The position numbers were made by a program, and so were the translations under genes. The notes beneath the pieces were generated by a model that made no database searches, was not told the origin of the DNA, and saw only the letters and a list, made by a program, of their open reading frames with translations. Positions 33,692 through 41,547 of a stretch of DNA of 41,547 bases are shown in pieces. This DNA comes from Lentibacter sp. (GTDB lineage: Bacteria > Pseudomonadota > Alphaproteobacteria > Rhodobacterales > Rhodobacteraceae): contig JADGEJ010000032.1 of NCBI GenBank assembly GCA_016744435.1, positions 1 through 41,547 of the forward strand, given 5' to 3'. Each line of letters begins with the position of its first letter. Position 1 is the stretch's first letter.

Positions 33692-36600
33692 ATGAACCAG
33701 GAACTTACAAACAACCCGTTTAACCCACTGACGCCAACGAAGGTTTTTGACGAGATCAAAGTCTCGCTTGCTTCACCCGAGCGCATTCTGTCGTGGTCTT
33801 TCGGGGAAATTAAAAAGCCAGAAACCATCAACTACCGTACGTTCAAGCCTGAACGGGACGGTCTTTTCTGCGCGCGTATCTTTGGCCCGGTAAAAGACTA
33901 CGAATGTCTCTGTGGCAAGTATAAGCGCATGAAATACCGCGGCGTTGTCTGCGAGAAATGTGGTGTCGAAGTTACGCTTCAGAAAGTGCGTCGCGAGCGT
34001 ATGGGCCACATTGAACTGGCCGCGCCCGTTGCGCACATCTGGTTCCTCAAGTCGCTTCCGTCACGGATCGGCCTGATGCTCGATATGACACTGCGTGATC
34101 TCGAGCGCGTGCTTTACTTTGAAAACTACGTGGTGATCGAGCCGGGCCTTACAGACCTGACATATGGCCAGATGCTCACTGAAGAAGAGCACATGGATGC
34201 GCAAGACCACTACGGCATGGACGCCTTCACCGCCAATATCGGCGCGGAAGCGATCCGCGAGATGCTCAGCCAGATCGACCTTGAAGCCGAAGCTGAAACG
34301 CTGCGCGCCGACCTGGCCGAAGCGACAGGCGAGTTGAAGCCCAAGAAGATTATCAAGCGCCTTAAAGTTGTTGAGAGCTTCCTTGAATCAGGCAACCGCC
34401 CTGAGTGGATGATCATGACAGTTGTGCCTGTGATCCCGCCAGAGCTGCGCCCGCTGGTGCCGCTTGACGGAGGCCGCTTTGCGACCTCTGATCTCAACGA
34501 CCTTTACCGCCGCGTTATCAACCGTAACAACCGTCTTAAGCGCCTTATCGAGCTGCGCGCGCCTGATATCATCGTGCGCAACGAAAAGCGGATGCTGCAA
34601 GAGTCGGTTGATGCACTGTTTGACAACGGCCGTCGTGGCCGCGTTATCACCGGTGCCAACAAGCGCCCGCTGAAATCACTTTCAGACATGCTAAAAGGTA
34701 AGCAAGGCCGTTTCCGCCAAAACCTTTTGGGTAAGCGCGTCGACTTCTCTGGTCGTTCTGTCATCGTGACAGGGCCGGAGTTGAAGCTACACCAGTGTGG
34801 CTTGCCCAAGAAGATGGCTTTGGAGCTTTTCAAGCCGTTTATTTACAGCCGTTTGGAGGCCAAAGGCCTGTCAGCGACTGTGAAGCAAGCCAAGAAACTG
34901 GTTGAAAAAGAGCGCCCCGAAGTTTGGGATATCCTTGACGAGGTTATCCGCGAGCACCCGGTCATGCTTAACCGTGCTCCGACGCTTCACCGCCTCGGCA
35001 TCCAAGCGTTTGAACCTGTACTTATCGAAGGTAAAGCCATCCAGCTGCACCCACTGGTTTGCTCGGCCTTCAACGCTGACTTTGACGGTGACCAAATGGC
35101 CGTTCACGTTCCGCTGAGCCTAGAAGCCCAGCTGGAAGCGCGTGTTCTTATGATGTCGACAAACAACGTTCTGTCGCCTGCAAACGGCGCACCGATCATT
35201 GTTCCCTCACAGGATATGATCCTGGGTCTTTACTACACGACTATTTCGCGCGCGGGCATGAAGGGCGAGGGCATGGTCTTCAGCTCGATTGATGAGGTGC
35301 AGCATGCGCTTGAGTCAGGCGAGGTGCACTTGCACGCGAATATTACTGCGCGCCTTCCGCAGTTTGACGCTGAAGGCAACGAAGTGATGCAGCGCTTTGA
35401 AACGACACCTGGGCGCGTTCGCCTCGGCTCGCTTTTGCCGCATAACGCGAAAGCGCCTTTCGAGCTGGTTAACCGCCTGCTGCGGAAGCGTGAAGTTCAG
35501 CAAATCATTGATACTGTCTATCGCTACTGTGGCCAGAAAGAGTCTGTGATCTTCTGTGATCAGATCATGACAATGGGTTTCCGTGAAGCTTTCAAGGCGG
35601 GCATTTCGTTCGGTAAGGACGACATGGTTGTTCCTGAAACCAAGTGGCCGATCGTTGATGGCACACGTGAGCAAGTAAAAGACTTTGAACAGCAGTATCT
35701 CGACGGCCTGATCACACAGGGCGAGAAATACAACAAAGTTGTGGACGCATGGAGCAAGTGTAACGACAAAGTCACCGACGCGATGATGAGCACGATTTCG
35801 GCTGATCAAACTGACGATGACGGCTCAGTTTCGGAACCTAACTCAGTCTACATGATGGCGCACTCAGGTGCTCGTGGCTCGGTTACGCAGATGAAACAGC
35901 TCGGCGGGATGCGCGGCCTGATGGCCAAGCCGAACGGCGACATCATCGAAACACCGATCATCTCGAACTTTAAAGAAGGTCTGACCGTTCTTGAGTACTT
36001 TAACTCTACACACGGTGCTCGTAAGGGCCTCTCGGATACGGCTTTGAAAACGGCGAACTCGGGTTACCTTACACGTCGTTTGGTGGACGTTGCTCAAGAC
36101 TGCATCGTGCGCGAGCATGACTGTGGAACAGAGCGCGCGATCACGGCTGTTGCGGCTGTGAACGATGGTGAAGTTGTTTCGTCACTCGCTGAACGCCTTC
36201 TGGGCCGTGTGGCTGCCGATGACATCCTCAAGCCGGGCACAGACGAAGTTCTGGTCACTGCAGGCACGATCATCGACGAGCGTATGGCAGATGCCATTGA
36301 CGCAGCCGGTGTTGTAACAACGCGGATGCGCAGCCCGCTGACGTGTGAAGCTGAAGACGGCGTCTGCGCCATGTGCTACGGGCGTGACCTCGCACGCGGC
36401 ACCATGGTGAACCAAGGTGAAGCTGTTGGCATTATCGCCGCACAGTCGATCGGCGAGCCAGGTACGCAGCTTACAATGCGGACATTCCACATTGGTGGTG
36501 TTGCACAGGGTGGCCAACAGTCGTTCCTTGAAGCAAGCCAAGAAGGCAAGATCGTCTTTGAGAACGCTCAACTGCTTGAAAACGAAGCGGGTGAGCAGCT

Positions 36601-37936
36601 TGTTGTCGGTCGTAACATGAAACTCATTATCATGGGTGATGATGACGATGAACGCGCAAGCCACAAGCTGTCTTACGGCTCAAAGCTGTTTGTCAAGGAA
36701 GGTGCAAAAACCTTGCGTGGCGACAAGCTGTTTGAATGGGATCCGTATACGCTTCCGATTATTGCTGAACGTGATGGTACGGCCAAGTTTGTTGACCTCG
36801 TGAGCGGCATCGCTGTTCGCGACGAGACCGATGAAGCCACAGGGATGACACAGAAAATCGTGATCGACTGGCGCGCAGCGCCAAAGGGCAACGAGCTAAA
36901 ACCTGAGATCATTCTTGTCGACAAAGATGGTGAGCCTGTTCGCAACTCAGCGGACAATCCAGTGACCTATCCGATGTCTGTTGATGCGATCATGTCGATC
37001 GAAGATGGCCAAGAGATCAAAGCTGGTGATGTTGTTGCGCGTATTCCTCGCGAGGGCGCGAAAACGAAAGACATTACCGGTGGTCTGCCGCGGGTTGCGG
37101 AACTCTTTGAAGCGCGTCGTCCCAAAGACAACGCCATCATCGCAGAGATTGATGGTTATGTTCGTTATGGCCGCGATTATAAGAACAAGCGCCGTATCAG
37201 CATTGAGCCTGCCGACGATACGATGGAGCCTGTCGAGTACATGGTGCCCAAGGGCAAGCACATTCCGGTCATGGAAGGTGACTTCGTCCAGAAGGGTGAC
37301 TACATTATGGACGGTAACCCAGCTCCACACGACATCCTCTCTATCATGGGTGTCGAGGCGCTAGCCGACTATATGATCGACGAAGTGCAAGATGTTTATC
37401 GCCTCCAAGGCGTTAAGATCAACGATAAGCACATCGAAGTTATCGTGCGTCAAATGCTTCAGAAATGGGAGATTCTCGACAGTGGCGATACGACCTTGCT
37501 GAAAGGCGAGAACGTAGACAAAGCCGAGTTTGATGAGGCCAACGCAAAGGCTGAATCACGTGGCGGACGCGCTGCGAAAGGCGAACCGATCCTGCTTGGG
37601 ATCACCAAAGCGTCGCTTCAGACTCGCTCGTTCATCTCGGCGGCGTCCTTCCAAGAGACAACGCGCGTTCTTACTGAAGCCTCTGTGCAAGGTAAGAAAG
37701 ACAAACTGGTTGGCCTCAAAGAAAACGTCATCGTTGGCCGCCTCATTCCGGCGGGTACAGGCGGTGCCACGAAGACTATGCGCAACATTGCTCAGTCGCG
37801 TGACAACGTTGTGCTGGAAGCGCGTCGCGAGGAGGCAGAAGCTGCCGCCGCACTGGCCGCTCCGACGGAAGAAGTGTTCGCCGAGCCTGCGGTTTCTGAC
37901 GTGATCGTTGACACACCGGAAGAAAGCCGCGAGTAA
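33692..37936 (+). CDS. rpoC: DNA-directed RNA polymerase subunit beta-prime
   Basis: 1414 residues from the start [16 protein letters not shown], with GAGGA upstream. The N-terminal zinc site has C72, C74, C87 and C90. The active-site [16 protein letters not shown] begins at about residue 461, with the three Mg-binding aspartates at 463, 465 and 467. The second zinc site includes C885, C892 and C895 ([11 protein letters not shown]). The trigger-loop region [28 protein letters not shown] is intact. The C-terminal tail ([19 protein letters not shown]) is acidic and variable. It ends in a strong terminator, closing the rpoBC unit. Confidence 0.99.
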   Translation: MNQELTNNPFNPLTPTKVFDEIKVSLASPERILSWSFGEIKKPETINYRTFKPERDGLFCARIFGPVKDYECLCGKYKRMKYRGVVCEKCGVEVTLQKVRRERMGHIELAAPVAHIWFLKSLPSRIGLMLDMTLRDLERVLYFENYVVIEPGLTDLTYGQMLTEEEHMDAQDHYGMDAFTANIGAEAIREMLSQIDLEAEAETLRADLAEATGELKPKKIIKRLKVVESFLESGNRPEWMIMTVVPVIPPELRPLVPLDGGRFATSDLNDLYRRVINRNNRLKRLIELRAPDIIVRNEKRMLQESVDALFDNGRRGRVITGANKRPLKSLSDMLKGKQGRFRQNLLGKRVDFSGRSVIVTGPELKLHQCGLPKKMALELFKPFIYSRLEAKGLSATVKQAKKLVEKERPEVWDILDEVIREHPVMLNRAPTLHRLGIQAFEPVLIEGKAIQLHPLVCSAFNADFDGDQMAVHVPLSLEAQLEARVLMMSTNNVLSPANGAPIIVPSQDMILGLYYTTISRAGMKGEGMVFSSIDEVQHALESGEVHLHANITARLPQFDAEGNEVMQRFETTPGRVRLGSLLPHNAKAPFELVNRLLRKREVQQIIDTVYRYCGQKESVIFCDQIMTMGFREAFKAGISFGKDDMVVPETKWPIVDGTREQVKDFEQQYLDGLITQGEKYNKVVDAWSKCNDKVTDAMMSTISADQTDDDGSVSEPNSVYMMAHSGARGSVTQMKQLGGMRGLMAKPNGDIIETPIISNFKEGLTVLEYFNSTHGARKGLSDTALKTANSGYLTRRLVDVAQDCIVREHDCGTERAITAVAAVNDGEVVSSLAERLLGRVAADDILKPGTDEVLVTAGTIIDERMADAIDAAGVVTTRMRSPLTCEAEDGVCAMCYGRDLARGTMVNQGEAVGIIAAQSIGEPGTQLTMRTFHIGGVAQGGQQSFLEASQEGKIVFENAQLLENEAGEQLVVGRNMKLIIMGDDDDERASHKLSYGSKLFVKEGAKTLRGDKLFEWDPYTLPIIAERDGTAKFVDLVSGIAVRDETDEATGMTQKIVIDWRAAPKGNELKPEIILVDKDGEPVRNSADNPVTYPMSVDAIMSIEDGQEIKAGDVVARIPREGAKTKDITGGLPRVAELFEARRPKDNAIIAEIDGYVRYGRDYKNKRRISIEPADDTMEPVEYMVPKGKHIPVMEGDFVQKGDYIMDGNPAPHDILSIMGVEALADYMIDEVQDVYRLQGVKINDKHIEVIVRQMLQKWEILDSGDTTLLKGENVDKAEFDEANAKAESRGGRAAKGEPILLGITKASLQTRSFISAASFQETTRVLTEASVQGKKDKLVGLKENVIVGRLIPAGTGGATKTMRNIAQSRDNVVLEARREEAEAAAALAAPTEEVFAEPAVSDVIVDTPEESRE

Positions 37937-37961
37937 TCGCACCACTTTTCCGACAATCACC

Positions 37962-37996
37962 AAAAACCCCGTCCTTTGTGGCGGGGTTTTTCTTTT
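37962..37996 (+). terminator. Strong intrinsic terminator after rpoC
   Basis: AAAAACCCCG pairs with CGGGGTTTTT (37962-37971 with 37982-37991), a 10-bp stem with a 10-nt loop followed by CTTTTG. The A tract before and T tract after could make it work in both directions. Confidence 0.9.
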
Positions 37997-38058
37997 GCAC
38001 CTAAGCGCTTTCCTTTTGGGCGGTTTCGCTGTTTTCTGCTCCCAAAGGAGACTCTGCA

Positions 38059-38874
38059 GTGCAGAAGGACATTCAAACACCTCAGGTTGTCGGCGTTGTG
38101 CGGTTTTCAGTGCTGACTGAAGACTACTACGCAGAGACACACGGTAGCGTTGAAGCGATAGGCGCGCATTTGTTTTCGGCAGAGCGGATGGCGCTGCGCT
38201 TTAAGCTGTTTGAAACGCTCTGCTTGCCGTCACTGGTGGCACAGAGCGATCAAGACTTTAAAGTCGTGGTTTTAACGTCGACATTGTTGCCAGCTGACGC
38301 ACGTGCGCGTCTTGATGCGCTTGTTGCGCCGCATGGCAACATTTCGGTCTTTGCTGCCGCTCCCGCGCGGCACTACCAGATTTGTAAGCAGGCCTACGCT
38401 AGCGCGCATAAAGACGGCTATTCGCACAGGCTGTCGTTCCGACTTGATGATGATGATGCGCTCGCGTGTGATTTTGTCGCCCGTCTCAAGCTTTTGGCGG
38501 GACCGCTGCTTTCGTTGCAGCCGGAACAACCCACGATGATCGCGTTTAACCATGGGTTCTATGTGGAAGTGAGCGGGCAGGGCAATAATTTGGTGCTCGA
38601 CACTGTTGAGCGCGCGCCCTTGTCAGTAGGGCTTACGTTACTTCACCCCGTCGGCTATGGGCGCAACCCATATCGTTACAATCATCGCGCGATTGGTCAG
38701 CACTATACACTCTACTCTGACATTTCTGCGCCAGGATTTATCCGCACCATACATTCCGACAACAAATCAAGCCCTGCCAAGCTTGGTATTACAGGCAAGA
38801 TGAAGCCCGAAGATATCGAACGTCAAATTGTTGAGCGTTTCGGCTTTAGCTTACAAACCTTGAGGGGCTTGTAA
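38059..38874 (+). CDS. Putative rhamnosyltransferase-family glycosyltransferase
   Basis: 271 residues, starting with GTG after a strong AAAGGAG site. It resembles the putative rhamnosyltransferase family (Rhamno_transf): RFKLFETLCLPSLVAQSDQDFKVVVLTSTLLP in the N-terminal Rossmann-like part and FRLDDDDALACDFV as the acidic donor- and metal-binding motif (DxD type, about residue 130-134). It likely transfers a sugar to an envelope or exopolysaccharide acceptor; the sugar is not proven. It is two bases before an EamA transporter gene, and a related second gene follows that, forming a three-gene cassette between rpoC and rpsL. Confidence 0.75.
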   Translation: MQKDIQTPQVVGVVRFSVLTEDYYAETHGSVEAIGAHLFSAERMALRFKLFETLCLPSLVAQSDQDFKVVVLTSTLLPADARARLDALVAPHGNISVFAAAPARHYQICKQAYASAHKDGYSHRLSFRLDDDDALACDFVARLKLLAGPLLSLQPEQPTMIAFNHGFYVEVSGQGNNLVLDTVERAPLSVGLTLLHPVGYGRNPYRYNHRAIGQHYTLYSDISAPGFIRTIHSDNKSSPAKLGITGKMKPEDIERQIVERFGFSLQTLRGL

Positions 38875-38876
38875 GT

Positions 38877-39755
38877 GTGAGCGGGCAAGACAACCTCAAA
38901 GGTGCTCTGTTAATGATAGCGTCGATGGCGGCGTTTACGCTCAATGACGCGTTCATGAAAGTGATCGCGGGAGAGTTGCCGCTGTTTCAGATACTGACAT
39001 TGCGTGGAGTGTTGACAGTTGTGCTGATTGCATTGGTCATGTTTGCACGAGGAGAGGTTGATTTTGGCATCCCGGCACAAGATCGCGGTAAAGTAGCACT
39101 GCGAGCGATCGCTGAAATCGGCGCGGCGTATTTCTTCCTGACCGCACTGTTCAACATGCCTTTGGCCAATATCGCAGCGATTTTACAGGCTTTGCCATTG
39201 ACGGTTACGCTTGCGGCGGCTTTCTTTTTTGGCGAGCCGGTTGGCTGGCGGCGAATGACCGCGATTTTGGTGGGTCTGATCGGGGTATTCCTGATCATTC
39301 GGCCGGGCTCGGACGGGTTCACAATTTATTCGATTTATGCGCTGGTCGCGGTTGGTTTTGTCACGTTGCGAGACTTGGTGACGCGACGCCTTAGCCCGGC
39401 GACGCCTTCAATGGCGGTGTCGTTTTACTCGGCCCTTGGTGTTACCTTGTTTTTTGCAGCGGGTTCGCCTGCTCAAGGATGGGAGCCCGTCACGGGCTTT
39501 GCGGCGTTGATGATTATAGGAGCAGCGCTGATGATCATCGGGGGATATCTGTTTTCGATCATGGTTATGCGGATTGGTGAGATCAGTTTTGTCGCGACAT
39601 TCCGTTACACGTCACTTATCTGGGCGTTGTTACTTGGCTGGTTCGTATTTGGCGATTGGCCCCAGAACATTACTTTGTTTGGTGCGGCGATCGTGATTGG
39701 CTCAGGTGTATTTATGCTGTTGCGAGAGCGCCAACTGAAACGGAGGCCTGCATGA
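38877..39755 (+). CDS. EamA-family (DMT superfamily) transporter
   Basis: 292 residues with about ten hydrophobic helices in two repeats. The N-terminal repeat starts LKGALLMIASMAAFTLNDAFMKVIAGELPLFQ, and the second begins IYSIYALVAVGFVTLRDLV. EamA proteins export or import metabolites, amino acids or nucleotide-linked compounds across the inner membrane; the substrate here is unknown. It starts with GTG two bases after the first glycosyltransferase-like gene and its stop overlaps the start of the second one (ATGA), so the three are expressed together. Confidence 0.88.
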   Translation: MSGQDNLKGALLMIASMAAFTLNDAFMKVIAGELPLFQILTLRGVLTVVLIALVMFARGEVDFGIPAQDRGKVALRAIAEIGAAYFFLTALFNMPLANIAAILQALPLTVTLAAAFFFGEPVGWRRMTAILVGLIGVFLIIRPGSDGFTIYSIYALVAVGFVTLRDLVTRRLSPATPSMAVSFYSALGVTLFFAAGSPAQGWEPVTGFAALMIIGAALMIIGGYLFSIMVMRIGEISFVATFRYTSLIWALLLGWFVFGDWPQNITLFGAAIVIGSGVFMLLRERQLKRRPA

Positions 39756-40606
39756 GGCGAAATGCCAAACTACAGGTCGTCGGGCTGTGCCGCTGGTCAT
39801 ATCCCAGCCAAGTGGGGGCGTTTAAAAACAAGGGGCGCAGCCTCGAGGATCTGCGGGAAGAACTCTACAACGCGCGCCGTTTGGACGTGCGGATGTTCTT
39901 TATGGAGCATCTTGTGTTGCCGAGCCTGCGTCAGCAAATTGACAAAGACTTCAGCCTGATTTTGATGCTTGGCGATCAACTGCCAGACCCATGGCGTAGC
40001 AAACTGCTAAACCTCATCGACGATGTCCCGCAAGTGAAGCCAGTGTTTTTGCCAGAGGGGCAAAACCATATGGACACCTGTAAGGAAGTGATGCTGGCGG
40101 AGCGTGACCACGACGCTGATGTCACTGTCGAGTTCCGTCTGGATGACGATGACGCGGTCGCAGCTGGTTTCGTGCAAGAGCTGAGGCGCAACTTTCGTGC
40201 GCTGCGACCGATCTACCGTGATAACACCTGCGTCGCGTTGGACTATAGTCGTGGTTTTCTGATGCGTTGCGAAAACGACGGCACGATAGGCTATGAACCT
40301 GTAGAAGCACGGCTTTGGACGCCGGCTCTAGCGCTCTACATGCCACCGGGCCACAAACGCAGCTTGCTCAACTATCCGCACATGCGCACTTGGCGGACGA
40401 TGCCTGTTCTCACACTCAACAAAAAGCCAATGTTTGTGCGGGGCGCGCACGAAGGCAACGATAGCGAAATTAAGCAGCGCAGCGTTGAGCTGTTCCGGTT
40501 TCACCTTGAGCGCCTGCCAAGAATTATGCTGCGCGACTTTGGGGTGGATTTGGAACACTTCGAGCAAGCTTGGCGGGCGCTATGTGCCGCGCAGAAGGCA
40601 GAGTGA
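39752..40606 (+). CDS. Second putative rhamnosyltransferase-family glycosyltransferase
   Basis: 284 residues from the ATG that overlaps the EamA stop codon; a longer upstream frame lies inside the transporter gene and is not supported. It is paralogous to the gene two places upstream: both have the FFMEHLVLPSLRQQIDKDFSLIL-type opening and the FRLDDDDAVAAGFVQEL motif (about residue 128-136), the likely nucleotide-sugar/metal site. The C-terminal half differs in detail, suggesting a different acceptor. It probably works with its paralog on a surface glycan. It ends about 20 bp before the rpsL promoter. Confidence 0.75.
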   Translation: MRRNAKLQVVGLCRWSYPSQVGAFKNKGRSLEDLREELYNARRLDVRMFFMEHLVLPSLRQQIDKDFSLILMLGDQLPDPWRSKLLNLIDDVPQVKPVFLPEGQNHMDTCKEVMLAERDHDADVTVEFRLDDDDAVAAGFVQELRRNFRALRPIYRDNTCVALDYSRGFLMRCENDGTIGYEPVEARLWTPALALYMPPGHKRSLLNYPHMRTWRTMPVLTLNKKPMFVRGAHEGNDSEIKQRSVELFRFHLERLPRIMLRDFGVDLEHFEQAWRALCAAQKAE

Positions 40607-40625
40607 AGCAAGCTCGGGGGCCTTG

Positions 40626-40654
40626 TTGACAAGCTCAGCGACTCCTTCTATACG
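40626..40654 (+). promoter_or_regulatory. Strong vegetative promoter of the rpsL operon
   Basis: TTGACA (40626-40631, perfect consensus) and TATACG (40649-40654) are spaced by exactly 17 bp. Transcription would start near 40661, giving a leader of over 200 nt before rpsL. This marks the beginning of the str operon (rpsL, rpsG and probably fusA and tuf beyond the window). Confidence 0.75.
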
Positions 40655-40876
40655 CCCACTATCGGGTGCGGGGTAACTCCCTTAACCTTTTACAGAACTC
40701 GAAGTTGTCAAGACCCAAGCTAATGCTGCGAAGGCCCTCTGGAAACTCACCGCGACGTTTGCCTCGGAATGGGAACGCTGCGGTTTTTGTGCATTGTGGA
40801 CGCGCCATGCACGTAAAACTGAACCCGCGGGGGGACACCCTTGCAAGAATGTGTTGAGAAACGGGAAAAGAGCCCT

Positions 40877-41248
40877 ATGCCAACGATCCAACAGCTTATC
40901 CGCAAGCCGCGGAAGCCGAAAGTTAAACGCTCAAAGTCGCTTCATCTTGAGGGCAACCCTCAGAAGCGCGGCGTTTGCACACGCGTTTATACAACGACGC
41001 CAAAGAAACCAAACTCAGCGATGCGTAAGGTTGCCAAAGTGCGCCTCACAAATGGCTTTGAAGTGATCAGCTACATCGGCGGCGAAAGCCACAACCTTCA
41101 GGAGCACTCTGTGGTTCTGATCCGTGGCGGCCGGGTAAAAGATCTTCCAGGTGTTCGCTACCACATCCTGCGCGGTGTTCTTGATACGCAAGGCGTTAAA
41201 GACCGTAAACAACGTCGTTCGAAATACGGCGCCAAGCGTCCAAAATAA
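40877..41248 (+). CDS. rpsL: 30S ribosomal protein S12
   Basis: 123 residues ([20 protein letters not shown] start). The conserved [25 protein letters not shown] and [19 protein letters not shown] segments carry the lysines whose changes give streptomycin resistance; they have the sensitive-type residues. It sits at the decoding centre of the 30S subunit. A longer frame upstream was not used because the family starts at this Met. rpsG follows after 12 bp. Confidence 0.98.
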   Translation: MPTIQQLIRKPRKPKVKRSKSLHLEGNPQKRGVCTRVYTTTPKKPNSAMRKVAKVRLTNGFEVISYIGGESHNLQEHSVVLIRGGRVKDLPGVRYHILRGVLDTQGVKDRKQRRSKYGAKRPK

Positions 41249-41260
41249 GGAGATCAGCAG

Positions 41261-41547
41261 ATGTCACGTCGTCACGCCGCTGAAAAACGCCAAATCCTGC
41301 CAGACGCTAAGTTTGGTGATATGATCTTGTCGAAATTCATGAATAACCTGATGGTTGATGGTAAGAAATCAACCGCAGAACGCATCGTCTATAACGCGCT
41401 TGATCGCGTTGAGACAAAAATCAAACGTGCCCCTGTGGAAGTGTTCCACGAGGCCCTGGAAAACATCCAGCCATCCGTCGAAGTGCGTTCGCGCCGCGTC
41501 GGTGGTGCGACATACCAGGTTCCGGTTGAAGTGCGCCCAGAGCGCCG
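41261..41547 (+). CDS. rpsG: 30S ribosomal protein S7 (partial, right edge)
   Basis: The first 95 codons of S7 are present: [20 protein letters not shown], then [22 protein letters not shown] and [16 protein letters not shown], the last a highly conserved S7 motif. The gene runs off the right edge. AAGGAG precedes the ATG. S7 starts assembly of the 30S head and lies at the E site. Confidence 0.97.
   Translation, partial: MSRRHAAEKRQILPDAKFGDMILSKFMNNLMVDGKKSTAERIVYNALDRVETKIKRAPVEVFHEALENIQPSVEVRSRRVGGATYQVPVEVRPER

Noticed and set aside
39656-39751. Extended N-terminus of the second glycosyltransferase-like gene
   Set aside because: This part lies inside the EamA gene; the ATG overlapping the EamA stop codon is a better start and fits the paralog.

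Overview
The window looks like a chromosomal segment of an alphaproteobacterium of the Roseobacter group (Rhodobacterales). The evidence is the gene content and protein style: RpoH with the RKLFFNLR-type box, small proteins of Rhodobacterales-restricted families (DUF6324-like, DUF6476-like), a non-pyrrolysine MttB-family protein, an H-NOX-like/diguanylate cyclase pair, roseobacter-type intergenic palindromes, and a tRNA-His with A73 and no encoded G-1, a known alphaproteobacterial trait. The species was not identified. There is no phage, integrase, transposase or CRISPR array.

Layout. Positions 1-590 hold no convincing protein gene but contain a candidate structured RNA (possibly 6S). Positions 596-1383 are a minus-strand ArsR regulator/SRPBCC operon with an operator over its promoter. 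Positions 1476-6700 are mixed metabolic and housekeeping genes: Fe-type alcohol dehydrogenase, hotdog thioesterase, two GNAT acetyltransferases, tRNA-His, an exported orphan, a DUF6476-like gene whose start codon overlaps that of rluD, and a tautomerase-like gene. Positions 6980-11025 carry rpoH, purD (minus) and xseA. Positions 11126-16414 carry a solitary MttB-family methyltransferase, a cluster of hairpins, a DUF4153 membrane protein, and an H-NOX-like protein translationally coupled to a GGDEF protein. Positions 16463-21738 hold a decayed class-III aminotransferase, divergent from a tightly coupled four-gene operon (flavin monooxygenase, BASS-family transporter, extended SDR, classical SDR).

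From 22770 to the end lies the conserved transcription/translation block: secE, nusG, rplK, rplA, rplJ, rplL, rpoB, rpoC, then rpsL and the start of rpsG. It is interrupted by a decayed exported-protein gene between nusG and rplK, a secreted DUF255/thioredoxin protein with a DsbD-like tail between rplA and rplJ, and a cassette of two related glycosyltransferase-like genes flanking an EamA transporter between rpoC and rpsL. Terminators after rplA and rpoC, a probable terminator after secE, a hairpin/attenuator pair between rplL and rpoB, and a strong promoter before rpsL divide the block into separate transcription units.

The most interesting points are the H-NOX-like protein, which lacks both the proximal heme histidine and the YxSxR motif yet stays coupled to a c-di-GMP cyclase with intact GGDEF and I-site; the undescribed FMO-BASS-SDR-SDR operon beside a dying aminotransferase gene; the periplasmic DUF255-DsbD-like fusion inside the ribosomal block; and the paired glycosyltransferase/EamA cassette. 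Everything here was read by eye; no alignment or database search was run.
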